A DNA stretch of 64,000 bases from positions 62,001 to 126,000 of the forward strand of contig NZ_FQUS01000012.1 of the NCBI RefSeq assembly GCF_900129315.1, in the 5' to 3' direction. This stretch comes from Fodinibius roseus (lineage in GTDB: Bacteria > Bacteroidota > Rhodothermia > Balneolales > Balneolaceae). The position numbers and the translations under genes are program-made. Shown piece by piece: positions 44,747 to 53,110 of this stretch. Below the pieces are notes generated by a model. It was not told where the DNA came from, searched no databases, and saw only the letters and a list, made by a program, of their open reading frames with translations. Positions within the stretch are counted from its first letter, which is position 1. Each line of letters begins with the position of its first letter.

Positions 44747-44829
44747 CAGCCCGGATTTCTCACCAGGAAATTTGTTCTTCAGCAAGGCGAAGAGAAAATG
44801 GCAGCGGGACGGTAGGTAATCCGGATTAG
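44747..44829 (+). repeat. MITE-like repeat family 2, short copy
   Basis: The left end CAGCCCGGATTTCTCACC (44747-44764) is followed by AGGAAATTTGTTCTT. The right end GGTAATCCGGATTAG (44815-44829) is an imperfect inverted match. The left end matches the right-end reverse complement of the copy at 63309-63432 over about 30 nt. Upstream hairpins CCAGC/GCTGG (44721-44732) and AAATCCGG/CCGGATTT (44737-44758) may serve as lgt transcript ends. Confidence 0.55.
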
Positions 44830-44904
44830 ACATAATAACAAGGAAACAGTACTTTCCAGTAAAGCAGGTTAACCCATACATCTCAGACAAACTTTTACAG
44901 GCAT

Positions 44905-46644
44905 ATGAAATCATTAGAGCCGGACATTCAGGATACAATCAACCAGTGGCTGCAGGGCAATTACGACGAGGAGACCAAAACCGCGATCAGGGAAAAACTG
45001 CAGCAGGAAAAATTCAAGGAACTGACCGACGCGTTCTATAAAGAGATGGAATTCGGTACGGGGGGCATCCGCGGGATTATGGGCGTGGGACCCAACCGCG
45101 TTAACAAGTACACCTTCGGGATGGCCACCCAGGGGTTCAGCAATTTCCTGAAAAAGAACTACCCGGATGAGCAAATCAAGGTGGTCATCGCCCATGACTG
45201 CCGCAATAACTCGGAGAAGCTGGCCCGGGTCGTGGCCAACATCTTTTCTGCCAACGGCATCTACGTGTACCTGTTCGAGGGACTGCGTCCCACTCCCGAG
45301 CTTTCTTTTGCCATCCGTGAGCTCGGCTGCCAGGGCGGGGTCATGCTCACGGCCTCTCACAACCCCAGGGAATACAACGGCTACAAAGCCTACGGGTCGA
45401 ACGGGGGACAGCTGGTCTCCCCGCACGACAAGATGGTAATGGAGGAGGTCCAGCAGATCGGGAGCGTGGACAAGGTGAATTTCGAAGGCGATGAAGAGCG
45501 TATCGAGATGATTGGCGCGGAGATGGACGAAAAATATCTGGACGCCCTTGTGGACCTTTCCATATCGCGGGAGGCCATCCGGCGACAGAAAGACCTGAGC
45601 ATCGTCTTCTCCCCCATTCACGGGACCTCCGGCGTGCTGGTCCCCCCCGCCCTTGAGCGGTATGGATTCGAAAACGTATCCTATGTGGAGGAGCAGATGA
45701 GTTACGACGGCGATTTCCCCACCGTGGAATATCCCAATCCCGAAGAAAAGGAAGCCCTTTCGATGGCACTGGATAAAGCCCGCGACATTGATGCGGAACT
45801 GGTCATGGCGACCGACCCCGATGCCGATCGCGTGGGTATTGCGGTAAAGGATCACCACGGGGAATGGACGCTGCTTAACGGCAACCAGACGGGCACGCTG
45901 ATTATCCACTACATGCTCGACGCATGGCAGCAGGCCGATAAACTCACCGGCAACGAATATATTGTCAAAACGATTGTCACCTCCTATCTCATCGATCACA
46001 TTGCCGACCATTACGGCGTTGCCTGCTACAATACCCTGACAGGGTTCAAGTATATCGGCGAGCTGATGACCGAGCTCGAAGGCAAACAGCAGTTTATTGC
46101 GGGCGGGGAAGAAAGCTACGGCTACCTTATCGGCGATCACGTGCGGGACAAGGATGCCGTCGTTTCTACGGTTATCATTGCCGAGATGGCCGCTTTCTAC
46201 AAGGACAGCGGCAGCAGTCTTTACGAGGCCCTGCTCGGTATCTACGAAGAGTACGGCTATTTCAGGGAGCGGATGGTTTCCGTCTATAAAAAAGGCCGGG
46301 AAGGCGAGCGGGAAATAAAGGAGATGCTGGCCCGCTACCGGGAAAATCCCCCCTCCGAACTCGGCGGCTCGCGCGTCACCACCATCAGGGATTACAAAAC
46401 GCAGAAGGAAAAAAATCTTATTTCGCAGGCCGTATCGACCATCGACCTGCCGAGCTCCAATGTCCTCCAGTTCATCACCGAGGAAGGCTCCATGGTGACC
46501 GTTCGTCCCTCGGGCACCGAACCCAAGATCAAGTTCTACTGCAGCGTCAACACCGACCTGCCGGACCGAAGTCAGTACGAAGACATCACCGGCCGGCTCG
46601 AAAACAAGATCGACGCGATCATCACCGACCTTACGGGGGACTGA
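44905..46644 (+). CDS. Phosphoglucomutase/phosphomannomutase family phosphosugar mutase
   Basis: 579 residues, the length of the PGM2-like/PgcA branch. The phosphoserine is Ser151 in LTASHNPREYNGYKAYGSNG. The metal-binding loop is ATDPDADRVGIAVKD, the sugar-binding loop is GGEESYGYLIGDHVRDKDAV, and the phosphate-binding tail is VRPSGTEPKIKFYC. Reaction: interconversion of hexose 1- and 6-phosphates, feeding glycogen, trehalose and cell-envelope sugar synthesis. It starts 231 bp after lgt. All four domains are complete. Confidence 0.93.
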   Translation: MKSLEPDIQDTINQWLQGNYDEETKTAIREKLQQEKFKELTDAFYKEMEFGTGGIRGIMGVGPNRVNKYTFGMATQGFSNFLKKNYPDEQIKVVIAHDCRNNSEKLARVVANIFSANGIYVYLFEGLRPTPELSFAIRELGCQGGVMLTASHNPREYNGYKAYGSNGGQLVSPHDKMVMEEVQQIGSVDKVNFEGDEERIEMIGAEMDEKYLDALVDLSISREAIRRQKDLSIVFSPIHGTSGVLVPPALERYGFENVSYVEEQMSYDGDFPTVEYPNPEEKEALSMALDKARDIDAELVMATDPDADRVGIAVKDHHGEWTLLNGNQTGTLIIHYMLDAWQQADKLTGNEYIVKTIVTSYLIDHIADHYGVACYNTLTGFKYIGELMTELEGKQQFIAGGEESYGYLIGDHVRDKDAVVSTVIIAEMAAFYKDSGSSLYEALLGIYEEYGYFRERMVSVYKKGREGEREIKEMLARYRENPPSELGGSRVTTIRDYKTQKEKNLISQAVSTIDLPSSNVLQFITEEGSMVTVRPSGTEPKIKFYCSVNTDLPDRSQYEDITGRLENKIDAIITDLTGD

Positions 46645-46738
46645 TAGCGCTCACTATTTAATCCGAATCTAAATTTCGGTCCCCCGCTGTATTACCTCCA
46701 TACTCTGGTTATATTCCGCCTCATTGAACACAGGCGCT

Positions 46739-47491
46739 ATGACCGAACTTCTGCAACACCCTGCATTTGACGTATTTTTATACGCCATGATTACGGCCGT
46801 GGCAACGGGACTGGGCGCGCTGCCGTTCTTCTTTTTCAGGGAGCTTACCCGTACCTGGCTCGGCATTTCGAATGCTATTGCCTCCGGGCTCATGCTCGCG
46901 GCCAGCTTCGGCCTGATTTATGAGGGACTGAATTACGACTTGTGGTTTACCTTCTACGGCATCATTCTGGGACTCCTTTTCATTGTCGGCAGCCAGAAAC
47001 TGCTGGATAAATACGACGACCAGTTTTCGATCAAGCATATCCGCAAGGCGGACAGCACGAAAATGCTGCTTATTGTCGGTATCATGACCGTGCATTCTTT
47101 TACGGAAGGCGTGAGCGTGGGCGTCTCCTTCAGTGGCAGTCTCGATCTCGGTCTTTTTATCACCACCGCTATCGCGGTCCACAATATACCCGAGGGACTG
47201 GCAATCAGTCTTGTACTCATTCCGCGGGGGACCTCCCCCCTGAAGGCTGCCTGGTGGAGTATTTTCTCAAGCCTGCCCCAGCCGCTGATGGCCGTCCCCG
47301 CTTTCCTCTTTGTGGAGATATTCCGGCAGTATTTGCCTATGGGACTCGGGTTCGCCGGGGGTGCCATGATCTGGATGGTCTTTGCCGAGCTCATCCCCGA
47401 CTCCATGGAAGACATCAGCGCCTCCACCGTCGCCACCACGATCACCATTTCCGTAGCCCTGATGATTGTCTTCCAGGTCCTTATTGGTTAA
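46739..47491 (+). CDS. ZIP family divalent metal transporter (second paralogue)
   Basis: 250 residues from the ATG at 46739 (a TTG at 46724 is the only earlier in-frame option). Two adjacent metal motifs, HSFTEGVSVGVSFSG and [18 protein letters not shown], occupy the core helices, and AGGAMIWMVFAELIPDSMED lies near the end. It differs from the ZIP at 13279 in spacing and has a soluble loop DKYDDQFSIKHIRKADSTKM. Role: divalent cation transport. The stop codon is created by the first unit of a GGTTAA hexamer tandem repeat. The last about 20 codons are duplicated at 49053-49110. Confidence 0.88.
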   Translation: MTELLQHPAFDVFLYAMITAVATGLGALPFFFFRELTRTWLGISNAIASGLMLAASFGLIYEGLNYDLWFTFYGIILGLLFIVGSQKLLDKYDDQFSIKHIRKADSTKMLLIVGIMTVHSFTEGVSVGVSFSGSLDLGLFITTAIAVHNIPEGLAISLVLIPRGTSPLKAAWWSIFSSLPQPLMAVPAFLFVEIFRQYLPMGLGFAGGAMIWMVFAELIPDSMEDISASTVATTITISVALMIVFQVLIG

Positions 47492-47580
47492 GGTTAAGGT
47501 TAAGGTTAAGGTTAAGGTTGAGGTTGAGGTTGAGGTTGAGGTTGCAGAAAAAGCTGCGGATTCAGCGTTTTCCCGGCAGG
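47426..47580 (+). repeat. Direct repeat copy 1: ZIP gene tail plus downstream sequence
   Basis: ATTTCCGTAGCCCTGATGAT, TGTCTTCCAGGTCCTTATTG, the hexamer tract and GCGGATTCAGCGTTTTCCCG recur, in the same order, at 49053-49182. Between the two copies lie an S9-peptidase remnant and the beta-barrel gene. Confidence 0.85.
47486..47545 (+). repeat. Hexanucleotide tandem repeat (GGTTAA)5(GGTTGA)4GGTTGC
   Basis: Ten consecutive hexamers start inside the ZIP stop codon, which is the TAA of the first unit. The duplicated copy at 49104-49122 has only three GGTTGA-type units. Such tracts commonly vary in number by slippage. Confidence 0.9.
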
Positions 47581-47595
47581 GATACAACGAATGCC

Positions 47596-47648
47596 ATTCC
47601 TATCTCTCCACCCCGACCCAAGTTGAACTCTGGGAAACGGAGGACGGG
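47596..47648 (+). pseudogene. Remnant of an S9 peptidase gene
   Basis: The 53 bp align without gaps to 50974-51026 inside the S9 peptidase gene, with about 43 identical positions. They encode STPTQVELWETEDG, against NTTTPTQVELWETDEG in the intact gene. A stop codon follows directly. The flanking peptidase sequence is gone, so this is a small scar of a former copy. Confidence 0.75.
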
Positions 47649-47752
47649 TAACCGGGTGCTCTCGCAAGCTTTTTATTCCGGGAACTATTGGCTGGTTATT
47701 GTCGGCTAAAAACTTTATTTATAGCTTGAAAATTTTCACGTTAAAAACATAC

Positions 47753-49006
47753 ATGCGCTTCAAGATAAAACTTCTCCTCGTACTGACGCTTTTCCTCGGA
47801 TTCAACGGAATCAGTAAAAGTCAGCCCTCCTCTTCCTCATCTGCCGACCGGACCATTGACGTTTTTCTCGATTGCAGGAGATGCAGCGAAACCTATATCC
47901 GCAATGAACTGACCTATATCAATTATGTGCGTAATAAAGAAGATGCGGAACTGCACCTGCTGATTACACGGCAATCCACGGGCAGCGGCGGCTTTGAATA
48001 TACCATGCGATTCATCGGCAGCCGGGAATATGAAGGAGAAGACAATACCTACCGGTATATCTCTTCGGCATCCGATACCCAGCAAGAACGGCAACAGGGG
48101 CTTGTCAATCGTATAGGCATAGGACTGGTTCCCTACCTGTCTTCACTGCCGGTCGTCAAGAGATTGCGGGTACATTACGAGCCCAGGGAAGAACGCACAT
48201 CACCTTCGGCACAAGCTGATGACTGGAACTACTGGGTTTTTGAAGTCTATGCCTACACCTCCCTGCGGGGAGAGCAAAGCCAGAATCATTTTTTCATGAG
48301 TACGGGCGCGGATGCCGACCGGATATCGGAAGAGCTGAAAATACGGCTCAATTATGACTGGGACTATGGCCGGCAAAGTTTTGACAGGGATGATTCCACG
48401 GACGTTTTCATAACCCGCGGGCAGGAACTGGACGGGACCGTAGTTCAAAGCCTCTCCGATCACTGGTCCGTAGGTATCTTTGCAGAAGCAAACCGCTCTA
48501 CCAGGAACAACATCGAGCTGGGTATCTATGGAAGTCCGGCCGTTGAATACAACCTTTTTCCATACCGGGAATATGCGCAGCGTGAATTCAGCATCAGATA
48601 TAGTCTTGCCCCCAACTATTATCAGTACCAGGAGGAAACCATTTATGGTAAAATGCAGGAAACACTGGTGCGGCAGAGTCTGCGTACAAACATTCAAATA
48701 AACCAACCCTGGGGAGAGTTCGAAGGCCGGATTGACGCGACCACCTTTCTTCACGACCTAAGCAAAAATCGTTTCGAAATCGACCTTGAACTCGATGTCA
48801 GGATATTCAGGGGACTCTCGTTCAATATCAACAGCCGCTACGCAATCATACATGACCAGCTATATATTCCAAAAGGCGACATCAGTGATGCCGAGCAGCT
48901 GCTCAACCTGCGGCAACAGTCCACGTCCTACTCCTATCGCGTATCCATGGGTATTGCCTACAGTTTCGGTTCCATATACAATAACATCGTGAATCCCCGT
49001 TTCTGA
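47753..49006 (+). CDS. Exported protein with probable outer-membrane beta-barrel, unknown function
   Basis: 417 residues from the ATG at 47753, chosen because it gives a clean signal peptide (MRFKIKLLLVLTLFLGFNGI, cleavage near SKSQ); upstream TTG starts are possible. Residues about 25-170 form a soluble domain with an unusual Cys pair in VFLDCRRCSETYIRNELTYI. From about residue 230 the sequence alternates polar and hydrophobic residues in strand-like runs (WSVGIFAEANRSTRNNIELG, REFSIRYSLAPNYYQYQEET, GLSFNINSRYAIIHDQLYIP) and ends in Phe, as many outer-membrane barrels do. It lies inside a rearranged segment flanked by direct repeats. Confidence 0.7.
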   Translation: MRFKIKLLLVLTLFLGFNGISKSQPSSSSSADRTIDVFLDCRRCSETYIRNELTYINYVRNKEDAELHLLITRQSTGSGGFEYTMRFIGSREYEGEDNTYRYISSASDTQQERQQGLVNRIGIGLVPYLSSLPVVKRLRVHYEPREERTSPSAQADDWNYWVFEVYAYTSLRGEQSQNHFFMSTGADADRISEELKIRLNYDWDYGRQSFDRDDSTDVFITRGQELDGTVVQSLSDHWSVGIFAEANRSTRNNIELGIYGSPAVEYNLFPYREYAQREFSIRYSLAPNYYQYQEETIYGKMQETLVRQSLRTNIQINQPWGEFEGRIDATTFLHDLSKNRFEIDLELDVRIFRGLSFNINSRYAIIHDQLYIPKGDISDAEQLLNLRQQSTSYSYRVSMGIAYSFGSIYNNIVNPRF

Positions 49007-49052
49007 TATGCTGTCAGTATGCAAGTGCCAGCGGTGTCCTGTTTCGGCTCGG

Positions 49053-49182
49053 GACCGTCCGCCATTTCCGTAGCCCTGATGATTGTCTTCCAGGTCCTTA
49101 TTGGTTGAGGTTGAGGTTGAGGTACAGGATTGTGGGTTGGGATTGAAGAAAATATTGCGGATTCAGCGTTTTCCCGGCATAG
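49053..49182 (+). repeat. Direct repeat copy 2: displaced ZIP gene tail
   Basis: It contains the last about 20 codons of the ZIP gene at 46739 (with a 12-bp gap), followed by fewer hexamers and then the GCGGATTCAGCGTTTTCCCG block. The DNA is too short to code for a working protein. It forms the leader of the S9 peptidase gene. Confidence 0.85.
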
Positions 49183-49286
49183 ATGCCTTGAAAATATCAG
49201 GTGATAAATTTGTTATTTGTATGGGTTCCCGATATTTAATTACCTTCCGAAGTCTAAATATTATTCCCAACAGCCCGTACCCAGCC

Positions 49287-51851
49287 ATGAACTGTCTGCT
49301 ACAGAATTCTTCTCATTCCAAACTCCTTTCTTCTCATTCCAAACTCATTGTACCGTTTGTGCTGCTGACCCTCCTCCTGTTCCCGGGGCTGGGCCAAAGT
49401 GAAGCGCAACAACAGGAGCACAACCAACCACAGATCCGGGTCCGATCCCAAACCCATGAACAGGCTACAACCCAGCCGCGGGCCCAGTCCCAAGCACAGA
49501 GTCAGACTCAACGTCAGTCCCGGAACCAAACTCAAATCCAAGTCCAGTCCCAGGATCAAGCTCAAATACCGGACCAAACCCGATCACAGGGCGAAGCCCA
49601 GACTCGGGCACAGCCACAGGTCAAACCCCAAACACAGGCACAACACCAAGCCCGAACACAACTCCAAGCCCGAACACAATCCCAAGTCCGGACCAAGTCC
49701 CAGTCCCTGAAAAAAGAACGGTATTCCAGCCTCAAAGAGGCTCTCTACAGCAGCGGGCTGCGCAGCTCAAACGGACCCCGCAACGTCAACTGGATTGATG
49801 GCGGAGATCGCTACTCCTATATGCAGCGAAATGAGGAAACCAGCAGCATGGAAATCCGCGCCTACGATCCCGCAACAAAAGAGGATATGCTCATTTTCAA
49901 CGCCGAAAATCACACTTTCCCCGGCGCCGACTCTACCTTCGAATACTCCTCGTTCCAGTGGTCCGGGGATTCCAAATACCTCGTCTTCCAGTCCAACTTC
50001 CGTCCCGTCTATCGCCGCTCCGGCATTTCGGACTACTACCTCTACTCGGTTGAAGAGGAAAGCCTGCAGCTGCTGGTCGAAGACGCCCGCACCGCCGAAC
50101 TGTCCCCCGACGGACAAAAAATCGGCTATGAACGCGATGGGGACCTTTTTGTGTATACTCTTGAAACGGAAGAGGAGCGGCGGCTGACCGACAGCGGAGG
50201 TGACTATTTTTACAACGGGCGTTTCGGCTGGGTCTATGAAGAGGAATTCGGGCTGGCACAAGCCTGGGAGTGGTCCCCGGACAGCCGGTATATCGCCTAC
50301 TGGCAGGTGGATGAACGGGAGGTCCCGATCTTCCAAATGACCGACTATGAAGGTCAGCATCCCGACTATGAAACCATTCCCTACCCCAAGGTGGGGGACC
50401 AAAATCCTTCGGTCAGAATCGGCGTGGTGGAGGTCTCATCGGCGGATAAACAGTGGATCGACCACCCTGAAGACGGCTATATCCCGCGGCTCTACTGGAC
50501 CTCCCGGGAGGGACAGCTGGCCGTGGTGCATCTCAACCGCCTGCAAAACCACCTGAAACTTTTTTTTAGTGACGTGCGCAGCGGCAGCAGCGAACTGATC
50601 ATGGAAGAGCAGTCCGACGCCTGGATTGACGTTTTCGACTTCTTTGCGGGGATCAATCACCTGTTTTTCTTTCCCGACGACCGGGAAGAGTTCTTCTGGA
50701 TCAGCGACCGGGACGGCTGGAGTCATATTTACCGGTACGATTACGACGGCCATCTCAAGAACCAGGTCACCACCGGCGACTGGGAGGTCACCTATGTGCA
50801 TGCCGTCGACGGGGAGGACCGGCGGATCTACTACACCTCCACGGAAGTCTCCCCGCTCGAGCGCCACCTCTATGCGGTTGATTTCGACGGCAGCGGCAAA
50901 CAGCAGCTTACCCGGGTCGAAGGCACCCACAACATTCATATGAGTCCCAATACCCGGTACTTCCTGGATCGCTATTCCAATACCACCACCCCCACCCAGG
51001 TGGAACTCTGGGAGACGGACGAAGGGAAGCTGCGGACGCTGGAGGATAACGAAGCTGTCAGGGAGTTTACCGAAAACCACGTCTACGCGCCGCGGGAGCT
51101 GTTTGCCTTCACCACCTCCGGCGGGCAGCAGCTGGATGGGTACGTAATTAAACCCGTCGATTTCGATTCCACCCGCTCATACCCCCTGCTGCTGAATATT
51201 TATGGGGGTCCCGGCGCCCAGGGCGTGTATAACGCCTGGGAGTCCACCGGCTGGCTGCAGTATCTCGCCCAGGAAGGGTATGTTATTGTCAACGTGAACA
51301 ATCGCGGCAACGGGGGCTATGGAAAAGATTTCGAAAAAAAGGTCTACAAGCAGCTCGGCAAGTGGGAAGCCAACGACTTTGTGGAAACCGCCCGGCATAT
51401 GGGAGCAAAAAGCTGGGTGGACTCCAGTCGCATGGCCATCAGGGGACACAGTTACGGGGGGTACATGACGACCTACACGATGTTCACTCATCCCGGCGTT
51501 TTCCGGGTGGGGATTGCCGGCGCCCCGGTGACCGACTGGCGGCTGTACGACAGCATCTATACCGAACGCTATATGGGACTTTTGGATGAGAACGGGGAGG
51601 GCTATGAGCAAAGCTCCTCCGTTACGCACGCGGGCAACCTGGAGGGAGATCTTTTTGTGGCACACGCTGCGATGGATGAAAATGTTCACCTCCAGAACAC
51701 CATGCAGCTGATGACGCAGCTGACAAGCAGCGGGAAAGATGCCGACCTCCGGATATACCCACCGGGCGCCCACGGCGTGGCCTATAATTCAACCAGCTAC
51801 CTGCTCCTGTACGAAACATACACCGAATACCTGAATACCCATCTGAAATAA
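49287..51851 (+). CDS. S9 family dipeptidyl peptidase (DPP IV-like) with long Q-rich N-terminal insert
   Basis: 854 residues from the ATG at 49287; the frame is open upstream, but that part is the displaced ZIP tail. The start MNCLLQNSSHSKLLSSHSKL leads into a signal segment (IVPFVLLTLLLFPGLGQSEA). About 100 residues of Gln/Thr/Arg/Ser-rich low complexity follow (for example QTQAQHQARTQLQARTQSQV). Then come the DPPIV_N propeller, with YRRSGISDYYLYSVEEESLQ, and the catalytic alpha/beta hydrolase domain. The nucleophile is in AIRGHSYGGYMTTYTMF, the Asp is in AHAAMDENVHLQNTM, and the His is in PPGAHGVAYNSTSY. Role: removal of dipeptides (often Xaa-Pro) from peptides in the periplasm. Confidence 0.92.
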   Translation: MNCLLQNSSHSKLLSSHSKLIVPFVLLTLLLFPGLGQSEAQQQEHNQPQIRVRSQTHEQATTQPRAQSQAQSQTQRQSRNQTQIQVQSQDQAQIPDQTRSQGEAQTRAQPQVKPQTQAQHQARTQLQARTQSQVRTKSQSLKKERYSSLKEALYSSGLRSSNGPRNVNWIDGGDRYSYMQRNEETSSMEIRAYDPATKEDMLIFNAENHTFPGADSTFEYSSFQWSGDSKYLVFQSNFRPVYRRSGISDYYLYSVEEESLQLLVEDARTAELSPDGQKIGYERDGDLFVYTLETEEERRLTDSGGDYFYNGRFGWVYEEEFGLAQAWEWSPDSRYIAYWQVDEREVPIFQMTDYEGQHPDYETIPYPKVGDQNPSVRIGVVEVSSADKQWIDHPEDGYIPRLYWTSREGQLAVVHLNRLQNHLKLFFSDVRSGSSELIMEEQSDAWIDVFDFFAGINHLFFFPDDREEFFWISDRDGWSHIYRYDYDGHLKNQVTTGDWEVTYVHAVDGEDRRIYYTSTEVSPLERHLYAVDFDGSGKQQLTRVEGTHNIHMSPNTRYFLDRYSNTTTPTQVELWETDEGKLRTLEDNEAVREFTENHVYAPRELFAFTTSGGQQLDGYVIKPVDFDSTRSYPLLLNIYGGPGAQGVYNAWESTGWLQYLAQEGYVIVNVNNRGNGGYGKDFEKKVYKQLGKWEANDFVETARHMGAKSWVDSSRMAIRGHSYGGYMTTYTMFTHPGVFRVGIAGAPVTDWRLYDSIYTERYMGLLDENGEGYEQSSSVTHAGNLEGDLFVAHAAMDENVHLQNTMQLMTQLTSSGKDADLRIYPPGAHGVAYNSTSYLLLYETYTEYLNTHLK

Positions 51852-51995
51852 CCGGCCAAGAGGCGGTGGCGGGGGTTGTCGCTTTCAAAGGAAGTCGCCA
51901 TGCAGCCACGCTTACCTTCTCACGGAAACTGTTTGCATTCACCACCGGCGGCCGGACAAGTGGGAGCCAGCGACTTTGTGAAAGGCCCTGTATGA

Positions 51996-52937
51996 TCACC
52001 CCGTTTCCCCATTCGGTTCCCGCTCCTTCCCGCGTCCGCGAAGCATGGCGTCCAGCTTCTCCCCGCCACGGATGCCGAAATCCAGCGTCCGGATCGGGAA
52101 CGGAATCATGATATCGTGTTCGTTGAACTTGTCGTTGATTGCCATGATAGCCTCGCTTCGCATATCCAGGAAATCGGGATTCGTTCGAAAATTTACCCAG
52201 AAACAGACTTTAAAGTTGATCGAACTCCCTCCGAATTCTTCATAAAAGAACAGGATATCCCGGTCGCTGTTATATCCCTCCAGCTCTTCAATCGCTTCAA
52301 TGGCCAGGCTGCGGGCCTTTTGCAGGTCGTCCCCGTATGAGATGCCGCAGGCCAGGTCGATCCGCCGCTGTCCCTCCGAGGTATAGTTGGTCAGTGGATT
52401 TTCAAAAACGATCTTGTTGGGAATATAGACAATCTGTCCCTGCGGCGTCTCCAGGATGGTATTACGCAAATTCAGTTTTCTCACCGTACCGTAAATATCC
52501 TTGGTCTCGATAATATCACCGATACCGAAGGGATGGCGAATCGTCAGGATGATACCGGAGATAAAATTGGAGGCAATATCCTGGAAGGCAAAACCTAACG
52601 CCAGACCAACGATACCCGCACCGGCAAGCAGCGAGGTAACGGCGCCATCCAGGTTCAATACGCCCAGGGCGATAAAAATCCCCAGGCCCACAATCATGAT
52701 CCCGGCAACAGTTTCCAGCAGGTCGATCACGGTTTTATTCATCGTGGCCCGTGACAGCAGCTTGTGCACGGCCTTGCGGACCAGCTTGCCGATTCCGAAA
52801 AACAGGAGCAGCACGAACAGCGCTACGACCATCTCGGGCAGCATGCTGATCAGGGTGTCCAGCCAGCTCTCCAGCTTACTCATCACCTCCTCATTCAGTT
52901 TCGATCTGAAATCCTGAAAAACTCGGGAAATATCCAT
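51996..52937 (-). CDS. Small-conductance mechanosensitive channel family protein
   Basis: 313 residues. An N-terminal amphipathic part and three membrane helices (residues about 28-50, 70-95, 100-125) end in the pore-lining helix VTSLLAGAGIVGLALGFAFQ, the MscS signature. The beta domain follows (GDIIETKDIYGTVRKLNLRN, then ILETPQGQIVYIPNKIVFEN) and a C-terminal alpha/beta domain. Role: release of solutes on hypo-osmotic shock, fitting a halophilic lifestyle. A basic/polar tail ends the protein. It is convergent with the S9 peptidase gene. Confidence 0.93.
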   Translation of the reverse strand: MDISRVFQDFRSKLNEEVMSKLESWLDTLISMLPEMVVALFVLLLFFGIGKLVRKAVHKLLSRATMNKTVIDLLETVAGIMIVGLGIFIALGVLNLDGAVTSLLAGAGIVGLALGFAFQDIASNFISGIILTIRHPFGIGDIIETKDIYGTVRKLNLRNTILETPQGQIVYIPNKIVFENPLTNYTSEGQRRIDLACGISYGDDLQKARSLAIEAIEELEGYNSDRDILFFYEEFGGSSINFKVCFWVNFRTNPDFLDMRSEAIMAINDKFNEHDIMIPFPIRTLDFGIRGGEKLDAMLRGRGKEREPNGETG

Positions 52938-53110
52938 CGGTTGATTCTTTTTTGCCTGGGTTGCAGCTCATAATTTCGGTATAAAATCAAGATATCTGGA
53001 TTTAATTCATAATATTTTAAGAAATTTTATGAATTTGCTATTCGCTGGCCGGTTATTTGTTCCCAATTCCCAATTAACAAAGCTCTGCTACAATTTGTAT
53101 CTTTGGGGTT

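Noticed and set aside
44914-46140. 408-codon open frame on the minus strand
   Set aside because: It lies opposite the phosphosugar mutase, whose catalytic motifs are all on the plus strand.
47486-47545. CRISPR array or telomere-like repeat
   Set aside because: The units are contiguous 6-mers without spacers, at the end of a gene inside a chromosome segment.
49083-49286. 68-residue N-terminal extension of the S9 peptidase
   Set aside because: This part is translated from the displaced ZIP tail and hexamers; the signal peptide begins after the ATG at 49287.
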